From assembly GCA_014801235.1 (NCBI GenBank), contig JAAVEM010000027.1, forward strand, positions 11,569 to 47,467: a stretch of DNA of 35,899 nucleotides. Reading direction: 5' to 3'. This document shows, one piece after another, positions 1-7,711 of this stretch; within the stretch, counting starts at the first letter, position 1; every line of letters starts with the position of its first letter. Position numbers and translations under genes: made by a program. Below the pieces are notes generated by a model. The model searched no databases. It was given only the letters and a program-made list of their open reading frames with translations, and was not told where the DNA came from. The stretch is from Bacteroides sp. Its GTDB lineage: Bacteria; Bacteroidota; Bacteroidia; Bacteroidales; Muribaculaceae.

Positions 1-1269
1 CGCAAAGACCACTTTCACCTCGGCTTCATATACCGCGACATGGCTCACATGTTCAATATCGTCAACGACGACGCCAACGAGTTGCAGTATGCAAGAAAAG
101 CCTATGACTGTTTCCGCCACACGGGCGATTCGGTTCTGATCAAGTGGGGAGCGCTCGACTACGGCAGGGCACTCAGCATAAGCAAAAAGACCCTGCAACA
201 AGGCAGAGAGCTTCTTGACAGCCTCATAGCCGCAGCCTCCACCAACGACCCGCTCGACTTGATGCTTCGCGCCGATGCGCGCCGCATCAACATCGGAGCC
301 CAGTTTCTGGTGATATTCACCAAGGGTGGCAAACGCCCTGAAAAGTTTGATTTCGTGGAACTGGAAAGGCGCTTCATGGACGATATTCCCGACGATTTTT
401 TCCGAAAAGACACCCCCAATGACGGACTTCCCTCCGACTATTATTCCATAACCCCCTTAAGCTCAGGTGCAATCATGAGGCTTATCGCCGAGCCTTATTG
501 CCGTGAAATACACCGCAGGCTCAACAATCTCTATCTCGACTGCTACCACCGTGAATACGCCGTTATGGACAGCGCGTTTCAAGCGCCCGAAACCTATCTC
601 GACAACGGAGCCGGCTACTCATTGGCAGTCGCCGACGAATATCTTACCCAACGCCACAGCCTTCTGATTGAAAAAGAGAAAAACGCCAGGCAAAGGCTCA
701 CACTCACCCTGTGGGTCATCGTGCTGCTGTCGCTTATAGCCATCGCCACCTATATTATTTTCAAGATTCGCAACAGAAAGCGGCAGGACCGCATGATCGC
801 CGAGGCTTCCGAACTGCGTTCGATGCTGAAAAGTAAGGATCAGAGCCTTAACGGCTTGCAGGATTATATCGATGAACTCTATGGCGAAAAGTTCAACATG
901 GTGGAGGAACTTTGTGACATGTTCATCCTTCCGTCCAAGCATCCGTCGGAGCAAAAACGCATCTATGACACCGTGCGTTCCATAGTCGACGGATTCAAAA
1001 TGGAGGGCGACCGCATCTCGGAGATTGAAAACTTCGTAAACAAATACAAAGACAATGTAGCCACCGATTTCAAAGAGGATTTCCCCGGTTTGCCACAACG
1101 CGACTACATCCTCTTTCTCTATTCAGCTGCCGGATTCTCCCGCCAGGCTATAAGCTACCTAATGGGCGACAACGTGGACGTGGTGTCTAATCGCAAGACC
1201 CGACTCAAGAAGCGCTTCATCGCATTTGACGGCGCCAACCGCAACCGCTACATCGACGCCCTGAAATAA
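1..1269 (+). CDS. TPR-type membrane protein with C-terminal HTH-like region; 5' end lies outside the window
   Basis: Frame +1 is open from base 1 (RKDHFHLGFIYRDM...) into ORF 40..1269. It is collinear with the full-length paralog at 3457..5109 (shared blocks CDMFILPSKH.SEQKRIY..VRSIVD.FKM and DFPGLP.RDY.LF.Y.AAGFSRQAI). TM segment LTLTLWVIVLLSLIAIATYIIF. Confidence 0.85.
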   Translation, partial: RKDHFHLGFIYRDMAHMFNIVNDDANELQYARKAYDCFRHTGDSVLIKWGALDYGRALSISKKTLQQGRELLDSLIAAASTNDPLDLMLRADARRINIGAQFLVIFTKGGKRPEKFDFVELERRFMDDIPDDFFRKDTPNDGLPSDYYSITPLSSGAIMRLIAEPYCREIHRRLNNLYLDCYHREYAVMDSAFQAPETYLDNGAGYSLAVADEYLTQRHSLLIEKEKNARQRLTLTLWVIVLLSLIAIATYIIFKIRNRKRQDRMIAEASELRSMLKSKDQSLNGLQDYIDELYGEKFNMVEELCDMFILPSKHPSEQKRIYDTVRSIVDGFKMEGDRISEIENFVNKYKDNVATDFKEDFPGLPQRDYILFLYSAAGFSRQAISYLMGDNVDVVSNRKTRLKKRFIAFDGANRNRYIDALK

Positions 1270-1404
1270 GCGATTTCGACGGCATTTCCCGGCGTTGATA
1301 GCGAAAATCGCCGTGATGATAGCGATTATTAAGCCGCCCGTCGACAATCGGCTGATAATACCTCATTTATAGATATTGCATGATAGTCCTAAAACCGAGA
1401 AAAA

Positions 1405-1436
1405 CTTGGTTTTGCACTGTGTTTGCCATAACTTTG
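1405..1436 (+). promoter_or_regulatory. Bacteroidota-type promoter of an orphan transcription unit
   Basis: CTTG (1405-1408), N20, TAACTTTG (1429-1436), close to the TTTG-N19-21-TAnnTTTG consensus. Confidence 0.6.
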
Positions 1437-1442
1437 CCATAT

Positions 1443-1588
1443 AGATTGATAACTAATCCATGTCCTACGCACATATGAAATACCCCATTAGGTTACGTAT
1501 GACAAAAGATTTTTTTGACTCTGGAATTTACTTTTATTAAGCATTTATACACAAGTGAGAATCCCGGCTTGAGAAAGTCGGGATTTTT
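1443..1588 (+). ncRNA. Candidate small transcript (sRNA or microprotein mRNA)
   Basis: Lies between the promoter at 1405-1436 and the terminator at 1560-1588. Contains only a 26-codon ORF at 1460..1540 (MSYAHMKYPIRLRMTKDFFDSGIYFY). Confidence 0.45.
1560..1588 (+). terminator. Rho-independent terminator
   Basis: AATCCCGGCTT-GAGA-AAGTCGGGATT followed by TTT; 11-bp stem with one G.T pair. Confidence 0.8.
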
Positions 1589-1667
1589 ATTTCCCACCGC
1601 TTTCGCCACCGCATGAGGATGCGCCAAAATCCACAAACGAGAACCCCAAAACACAACCATAAATGTA

Positions 1668-1689
1668 GTGACATGGCGCGCCATGTCAC
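1668..1689. repeat. 22-bp perfect palindrome
   Basis: GTGACATGGCGCGCCATGTCAC equals its own reverse complement. Related to GGACATCGCGCGCGATGTCC at 34861. Confidence 0.85.
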
Positions 1690-1731
1690 CAAACGCCCGC
1701 CCCAATGATGCCATACCAATAAACCCAAACC

Positions 1732-1995
1732 CAAGCCTTTACAGGCTTGCCTTATGGATAGCCGGGTACGGCGAAGGAAATGAGCCGTGCCCGGAAAATC
1801 GCACCACAACCCACTCGCACGCTGAAAGAGTGCCCCATAAAACACACCCACCATTCGCCCCTGCCACATTGATTCAGGGGGCGCTCTTTACAGAGCGCAA
1901 TCTACCGGCAAACCGTCAACCGGGCAGAATTCGCTCCGCTCACTCTACCCGGCTATTCGTATGGCAAGCCTTTCAGGCTTGTCCCGCAAAGTCGC
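1732..1995. repeat. Cluster of short hairpin repeats
   Basis: CAAGCCT-TTAC-AGGCTTG (1732-1749), CCGGGTACGGC/GCCGTGCCCGG (1762-1794), CCCCTG/CAGGGG (1858-1880), GCGCTCT-TTAC-AGAGCGC (1881-1898), CAAGCCT-TTC-AGGCTTG (1965-1981). Confidence 0.75.
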
Positions 1996-2245
1996 CGTAG
2001 GGGACTCTTCCAACGATCTTGAATAAGTCCCGGGGGTACGACCGCAATGACACACCGGCTTGCACCGCAGAGTTATACGCAAATTTCAACCCGTTATAAC
2101 AATTAGGTTCTCGCCTCCAGACTAAATCACTATACCAATGACACTTACCTCAGGCAAATAGTAACTTTTAATCCGAAAAAGAAATGATTGCTATGAAAAA
2201 GTATCACTAACTTCGCAAAAGTTCAAACTATATAAACTAACATCT

Positions 2246-2731
2246 ATGACACGAAAATTTTTCATCTCTGCAAGCGTGGCAATCTTCATGCTGTGTTCAT
2301 GTAGTTCGCAAGAACAAACTCAGGAACATGATCCTGAATATTACATCCCTACTCGAACGGAACTGGTCGAAAACAACACTTACATCGAACTACCCGGTCC
2401 ATCGTTGAAAAAGAACATTCTAATTGACTCCCTCACCGTAGAAGAAACGATATATGACAACAAACTGCGAGCTGCGTTGTATCGCTTTTACAAACATGTG
2501 AAACTTGAGGACGGATACTTCAAATGCGATTTAAAATCGGGTGAAGAAATCAATATCTCTCAGGAGCTCTTTGAAAGATTTATTAAAAATCATGTTGACG
2601 GGTTCAATAAATGGATTGACGAGGTTCATTCACAAGGGAGAAAAGCACGAGTAGAGGATATAACCGAAGAATATCTTGAATGCTTGTTAGATAAGCGAGT
2701 ATATGTCCGCGGCGAAGGCGTAGAAGTATAA
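2246..2731 (+). CDS. Hypothetical lipoprotein
   Basis: N-terminal signal and lipobox MTRKFFISASVAIFMLCSCSS; TAACTTCG -7-like element just upstream. Confidence 0.8.
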   Translation: MTRKFFISASVAIFMLCSCSSQEQTQEHDPEYYIPTRTELVENNTYIELPGPSLKKNILIDSLTVEETIYDNKLRAALYRFYKHVKLEDGYFKCDLKSGEEINISQELFERFIKNHVDGFNKWIDEVHSQGRKARVEDITEEYLECLLDKRVYVRGEGVEV

Positions 2732-2778
2732 CGTGGCGTACGATTCAAAATTATCAAACCAATCAACTCAACTATATA

Positions 2779-3141
2779 ATGAATTCTAAGCGCATTTTTC
2801 TTATCCCGGTACTTTTATTTCTCAGTCTTGTTTTTTCCAGCTTCGACAACGCCACTTATCCTGATACTTATCGAGCAATCGCATTATTGAAACAACTGAA
2901 TGGTGAATGGAATTTCCAAGCATGGAGGAGAATAATAATGGTAGTTGGCAATGGATTAGAGGATAGTGAGGCTCAATTTTACCTGTATTGCTTAAATACT
3001 GATGAGTCCATGAGTGGTAAACTGAAATACAACGAAACCATGGAAAAACCATTTGAAAATAGCTTGGGAGGGACTTGGAGATTCAACGTCTCAACATCCG
3101 GTCAAGACTCCGGACTCATAGGAGCAGTGTATGATGATTAA
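2779..3141 (+). CDS. Hypothetical secreted protein
   Basis: Signal peptide MNSKRIFLIPVLLFLSLVFSSF; same strand and 47 bp after the lipoprotein gene. Confidence 0.65.
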   Translation: MNSKRIFLIPVLLFLSLVFSSFDNATYPDTYRAIALLKQLNGEWNFQAWRRIIMVVGNGLEDSEAQFYLYCLNTDESMSGKLKYNETMEKPFENSLGGTWRFNVSTSGQDSGLIGAVYDD

Positions 3142-3224
3142 CTAATTTGAACACTGCCTAATGCACTCTGCAAAGCCTCCGTTCCAAAAGGACACTCTTT
3201 GCAGAGGGGAATATGACGAATAAA

Positions 3225-3354
3225 GTAAGGGGACTTTACACTATTTAAAGCCCCCTTACAGGGAGCAATCTCCACCTCAATACTTTAGCCACGGGACGAT
3301 GCCACCTGACGGCGACATCGCCCCGTGGCTAATATTAATGCCCCCTACGGGGAC
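3225..3354. repeat. Intergenic hairpin-repeat module, also present at 35069..35196
   Basis: GTAAGGGG/CCCCTTAC hairpin, a 17-position stem TTAGCCACGGGACGATG/CATCGCCCCGTGGCTAA with one mismatch (3285-3332), and GCCCCCTACGGGGAC. Same order of modules at 35.1 kb. Confidence 0.85.
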
Positions 3355-3456
3355 TACAACATATTCAAATATCTCCAATGTTTTTTCATCCTCCCCCTCC
3401 CCCCTCTATTCACAAAGGAGGTAGGACAGTCTTATTCCCTCACGGAAAGGGGAATG

Positions 3457-5109
3457 TTATCTGATTGCGTTGGAGTAAAGGTCTCGGTAAGCGCCGCTGA
3501 ACGAAGCAATGCGCTTCTTCAGGCGGGACTTGCGATTGGAAATCGATTCTACCGGATCGTCCATCAAGAAAGCAATCGCCTGGCGGGAGAATCCGGCGGC
3601 GAGGTAAACGAAAAGGGAATAGTCTCGCTCGGGTAGTCCCGGAAAATCACTGCGAAATTTAGCGACAACATTGTCCTTGTATTTATTTACATGCTCCTCG
3701 ATCTCGGCATGGCGATTGCCATTCATCTTGAAGCTGTCTACGATGGATCGCACGTTTTCATAGATGCGCTTCTGCTCGGAAGTGTGTTTCGACGGCAGGA
3801 TGAACATATCGCACATCTGCTCAAGCATATCAAATTTTTCGCTATAAAGCGAATCCACACATTTCTGCATGCCGCTGACATCCCCCTCCTTCACCCTCAA
3901 AAGGGCTCGCAGTCCTGAAGCCTCCTCAATAAACTTCTTGCGCATGCGCCGACTATGAAGCCACACAATCAATCCGGCAACAGCAACAACGGCAAATACA
4001 ACTGAAACTGTCAAAATTCGCTTTCTTCTTGTCTCTTGCACTGTTTTTTCCAATTCCCGGCGCGACTGCTCTTCCAACCAGACGCGAGATTGATCGGACT
4101 TACCCATTTCCTCTACCTTATCATAGTGCTTATAGTAATCAGGATATCGAAACACAGAGTCGAGCACGGCATACTCACGGTGATACAGATCAAGATTCAA
4201 TTCATTAAGACGCCGATGCATCTCTGAGGCATAAGGTTGCGTCACGACGGCAAGGACAAAGCCGGGCGTAAAGGGATTCTCCAATATAAGGTTATCTTTC
4301 TCCGTCCTGAAAAAAGAATCAGGAAGAGATTCAATACATGCCCTTCGCACATACTCATAATTATCTATTGTTATATTAAGCCTACTGAACATCATGTGTT
4401 TAAACAAGATTCCGAGTTTTATGCTCCCGGCATCGGCACGCAGCATCATGTCAAGAGCGTCGTCAGAATCGGCGCTTGCCGTAAGACTGTCAAGCAGGGC
4501 GATGCCGCAATTATGCATCTTGTCATCACTCGACCTGCCCAGAGCCCTGCCATAATCAAGGGCGGCAAATTTCACAAGCAGCGAATCGCCTACGCTACGG
4601 AATGACTCATACTCCTTTCGCGCATAAAAACACTCGGAATCGGTCCATTTCAGTTCATTAAAAAGATAAGCAAATTCCCGATAAATCATGCCGAGCCAAT
4701 AATGATCCCTCCTCTTTGCCGCAGATTTTTCAGCCGCCGCAAGTCTATCGAGCTCTCTGCCATACTCGCCGTTGCGGAAGTTTATGCGGGCGGCATAATA
4801 ATCGGCTTTCATCCTCTCCTCCGATCCTACTGGATAGAATGACGAAGCTATTCCGATAGCCGAATCGGATTCAGGCGTAATGTAATTACGGTCCTGAGCC
4901 ACGGTGAACAGCAGCGCATGGCGAGCGCGCTCCGCCTCGGTCATAGGCTGCGTGCCGGTTTCAGTCAGCAGAGCGAGAGCCGAATCGGGGCAGCAGTCAA
5001 TAAGCTGTTGCGCCCTGTCCATCTCCATGCCGGCGGCGCTGCGTCTGTGACACGAAACGAAGGCAACCGTCATCACACAAAAAATCAAACCCGCGATAGT
5101 GTACTTCAT
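3457..5109 (-). CDS. TPR-type membrane protein with C-terminal HTH-like region; paralog of the 1..1269 gene
   Basis: 550 aa; lipobox-like N-terminus (VSCHRR), TM near residue 370 (ILTVSVVFAVVAVAGLIVWL), C-terminal AGFSRQAIAFLMDDPVESISNRKSRLKKR. Confidence 0.85.
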   Translation of the reverse strand: MKYTIAGLIFCVMTVAFVSCHRRSAAGMEMDRAQQLIDCCPDSALALLTETGTQPMTEAERARHALLFTVAQDRNYITPESDSAIGIASSFYPVGSEERMKADYYAARINFRNGEYGRELDRLAAAEKSAAKRRDHYWLGMIYREFAYLFNELKWTDSECFYARKEYESFRSVGDSLLVKFAALDYGRALGRSSDDKMHNCGIALLDSLTASADSDDALDMMLRADAGSIKLGILFKHMMFSRLNITIDNYEYVRRACIESLPDSFFRTEKDNLILENPFTPGFVLAVVTQPYASEMHRRLNELNLDLYHREYAVLDSVFRYPDYYKHYDKVEEMGKSDQSRVWLEEQSRRELEKTVQETRRKRILTVSVVFAVVAVAGLIVWLHSRRMRKKFIEEASGLRALLRVKEGDVSGMQKCVDSLYSEKFDMLEQMCDMFILPSKHTSEQKRIYENVRSIVDSFKMNGNRHAEIEEHVNKYKDNVVAKFRSDFPGLPERDYSLFVYLAAGFSRQAIAFLMDDPVESISNRKSRLKKRIASFSGAYRDLYSNAIR

Positions 5110-5276
5110 GAATTAATCCCATTTACAAAACTACAAATTTAAGCCTTCCCGTTGAAAAACCGACAAACTAACCCCGATTAAAACTTATAACTCGACTTCT
5201 ACAAGAAACTAATTTCCACAATCTTATCCACGCCTCATTCAAAAAAACTTATAACACCCCCATTGAGACGCAAAAT

Positions 5277-5315
5277 AAAAAAAGCGCGGGCTCCTCCAAC
5301 GGGGAGCGCCACGCT
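5277..5315 (-). terminator. Terminator after ilvC
   Basis: Minus strand reads AGCGTGGCGCTCCCCGTTGGAGGAGCCCGCGCT followed by a T-run; imperfect GC-rich hairpin. Confidence 0.65.
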
Positions 5316-5342
5316 TGTCGGTTTCTACAAATCGGCAGGAGA

Positions 5343-6386
5343 TTAGTTGTTCTCAGGACGAAGCTTGCGAACAGTAACAGCAGTCTGCCACATTTCGCTC
5401 TCGCGAAGAGCTTTAAGCTCCTCTTCGAGCTTCTCGCGGTAGTCGGGCTTAGAGTTGCTGTCGATAGAGATCTGAGCCTCGTTGCCACACTTAACGCTTG
5501 CATAGAGTTTCTCAACCACAGGCTTGATAGCGTCGTGGAACGGACCCATCCAGTCGAGAGCGCCGCGCTGAGCGGTGGTAGAGCAGTTGGCATACATCCA
5601 GTCCATACCATTCTTTGCAAAGAGCGGCATCAGTGACTGAGTGAGCTCCTCAACAGTTTCGTTGAACGCCTCGGAGGGAGTGTGGCCGTTTTCACGGAGC
5701 ACTTCATACTGAGCGAGGAGAAGACCCTGGATTGCTCCCATGAGTGAACCGCGCTCGCCGGTGAGGTCGGAAGTAGCTTCGCGCTTGAAAGTTGTTTCAA
5801 AAAGATAGCCCGAGCCAACGCCGATACCAAGGGCGATGGTGCGCTCAAGAGCTCGACCGGTATAGTCCTGCTCAACGGCATAAGATGAGTTCAAGCCGCG
5901 TCCTTCAAGGAACATGGTGCGCAGCGATGTGCCTGATCCCTTGGGAGCCACCATGATAACATCGACATCCTTCGGAGGAACCACGCCGGTGCGGTCGCTC
6001 CAGGTGATGGCAAATCCGTGAGAGAAATAAAGAGCCTTTCCGGGAGTGAGATACTGCTTGATGGTGGGCCACACCGACATTACAGCCGCGTCAGAAAGAA
6101 GACACATGATGATAGTGCCGCGCTCGCAAGCCTCCTCGATGCTGAAAAGGGTTTCACCCGGTTTCCAACCGTCGGCTACAGCCTTGTCATAGGTTTTGCC
6201 CTGACGCTGTCCTACAATCACATTAAAACCATTGTCGCGGAGGTTCATGCTCTGACCGGGACCCTGAACGCCATAACCGATAACGGCGATGGTCTCGTCC
6301 TTGAGCACTTCTCTCGCCTTTTCCAAGGGGAACTCTTCGCGGATGATCACTGTTTCCTCAACTCCGCCAAAATTCATTTTTGCCAT
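5343..6386 (-). CDS. ilvC: Ketol-acid reductoisomerase
   Basis: IAVIGYGVQGPGQSMNLRDNG, APKGSGTSLR, GERGSLMGAIQGLL. Start placed at MAKMNFGG; the ORF track extends to 6419. Confidence 0.96.
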   Translation of the reverse strand: MAKMNFGGVEETVIIREEFPLEKAREVLKDETIAVIGYGVQGPGQSMNLRDNGFNVIVGQRQGKTYDKAVADGWKPGETLFSIEEACERGTIIMCLLSDAAVMSVWPTIKQYLTPGKALYFSHGFAITWSDRTGVVPPKDVDVIMVAPKGSGTSLRTMFLEGRGLNSSYAVEQDYTGRALERTIALGIGVGSGYLFETTFKREATSDLTGERGSLMGAIQGLLLAQYEVLRENGHTPSEAFNETVEELTQSLMPLFAKNGMDWMYANCSTTAQRGALDWMGPFHDAIKPVVEKLYASVKCGNEAQISIDSNSKPDYREKLEEELKALRESEMWQTAVTVRKLRPENN

Positions 6387-6405
6387 AGTTCTGCTAATTT
6401 TATTA

Positions 6406-7155
6406 TTAATTATTGTCAATAAATATTATACGAGCTTTTGAAAGGATTTCCTCGCCGCGAGATATGTAGCACTGGCAGGCTCCGGTGCCGTCATCCTGAC
6501 GCGCCACGACCACTTCGTCGCCATAACGCGCCTCGTGCATGAAAGCGATGTCGAAACGCTTCACCTCGTGACGGTCGTAAAAGTCAAGATTCCACTCATT
6601 AAGCAGCAGCTCGACATAACGCACCGTGTTGACGTGGCGGTTGAAATCGCAGTCGCAATAACGGAACCGATAAGGGGCACCGCACTCTATCGGGGAATCG
6701 GCGCGAAGATTCACGCGCGGAAACCGGTCGACAGGACAGCGCTTGTCGGAGATAACGTCGCGCATCGACTCAAGCAACGAAAGGTCGCCGCTCTGACGTT
6801 TTTTCACATCAATTCCCATCCACACCGACGAGACGTAGCCAAGCACTTCATCGCCCGACTTGATTTCAAAATTGCGCTGAGAGAAATGACGGTTCACGTC
6901 TTCGACCCAGGTGGTGAGCGAATAAGGCTCGTTCACCGCAGGCCAGCGGTTCATTTCGACCGACACGCGCGACAGAACCCACGCAAGCCCCTCGCGGCTG
7001 AGACGGGCGAAGCCCACGTCAAGATGATTGGCATGGAACGTAGCCACCTCAATCACTCTTGTCACAAGCAAGGGCAGGGGCATCTTAGCCTCGGGATTGC
7101 ACTCGCCCGCCGTCAGAAGATAATCGACCTTATATTCTTTTATGCGCTCACTCAT
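6406..7155 (-). CDS. Acyl-ACP thioesterase (hotdog-fold, FatA/FatB-like)
   Basis: LAWVLSRVSVEMNRWPAVNEPYSLTTWVEDVNRHFSQRNFEI and YRFRYCDCDFNRHVNTVRYVELLLNEW are typical of acyl-ACP thioesterases. Confidence 0.88.
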   Translation of the reverse strand: MSERIKEYKVDYLLTAGECNPEAKMPLPLLVTRVIEVATFHANHLDVGFARLSREGLAWVLSRVSVEMNRWPAVNEPYSLTTWVEDVNRHFSQRNFEIKSGDEVLGYVSSVWMGIDVKKRQSGDLSLLESMRDVISDKRCPVDRFPRVNLRADSPIECGAPYRFRYCDCDFNRHVNTVRYVELLLNEWNLDFYDRHEVKRFDIAFMHEARYGDEVVVARQDDGTGACQCYISRGEEILSKARIIFIDNN

Positions 7156-7700
7156 AAGGTGTTGTTTTTACGCATATTCTGTTCGGTGAGATATATCGAC
7201 AGGTGCTCTTTGGTGTCCTTTGTGACAGCCACCCTGCCCGAGCGGACAAACTGGAGGATGTCATACTTCTGCAACTCCTGAAAGAGCGCCTCGGTCTCCT
7301 CGGTGTGACCCGTCTTCTCAATCACCACATACTCGCGGGTTATTTCAAGAATGCGCGCGTTGTGATTGCGAATAATCTCCTCGACGTTCTTGTCGTCAAG
7401 CAGCTGCCGTGTGGGGACTTTATAGAGAGCCACCTCCTGATAGACGATCTCCTCGTCAGTATAAAGGTATGCCTTCAAGACATCTATGCGTTTCTCAATC
7501 TGCTGCACGACGCGCTCCATCATGGGGCGGTTGCTGTAGCAGGTGATGATAAACTTGTGGATTCCTTCAATCGATGAAGGGCTCACCGACAGGCTCTCGA
7601 TGTTAAGACAGCGCCGGGTGAATATAATCGATATCTGGTTAAGCAGTCCCACCTGGTTCTCAGAGAATACTGCCACCGTAAACAATTGCTCATCCATCAT
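7152..7700 (-). CDS. ilvN: Acetolactate synthase small (regulatory) subunit
   Basis: N-terminal ACT domain: FSENQVGLLNQISIIFTRRCLNIESLSVSPS. Overlaps the thioesterase gene by 4 bp. Confidence 0.93.
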   Translation of the reverse strand: MMDEQLFTVAVFSENQVGLLNQISIIFTRRCLNIESLSVSPSSIEGIHKFIITCYSNRPMMERVVQQIEKRIDVLKAYLYTDEEIVYQEVALYKVPTRQLLDDKNVEEIIRNHNARILEITREYVVIEKTGHTEETEALFQELQKYDILQFVRSGRVAVTKDTKEHLSIYLTEQNMRKNNTL

Positions 7701-7711
7701 TGATCAGGGAT

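Noticed and set aside
1668-2000. ORF 1668..2000 (110 aa)
   Set aside because: It is the translation of the palindrome and hairpin-repeat cluster; no protein-like features.
3325-3636. ORF 3325..3636 (+)
   Set aside because: Begins in the hairpin-repeat module and then runs antisense to the well-supported TPR paralog.
6535-7281. Long antisense ORF 6535..7281 (+, 248 aa)
   Set aside because: Antisense to the thioesterase and ilvN; GC-driven open frame without domain signature.
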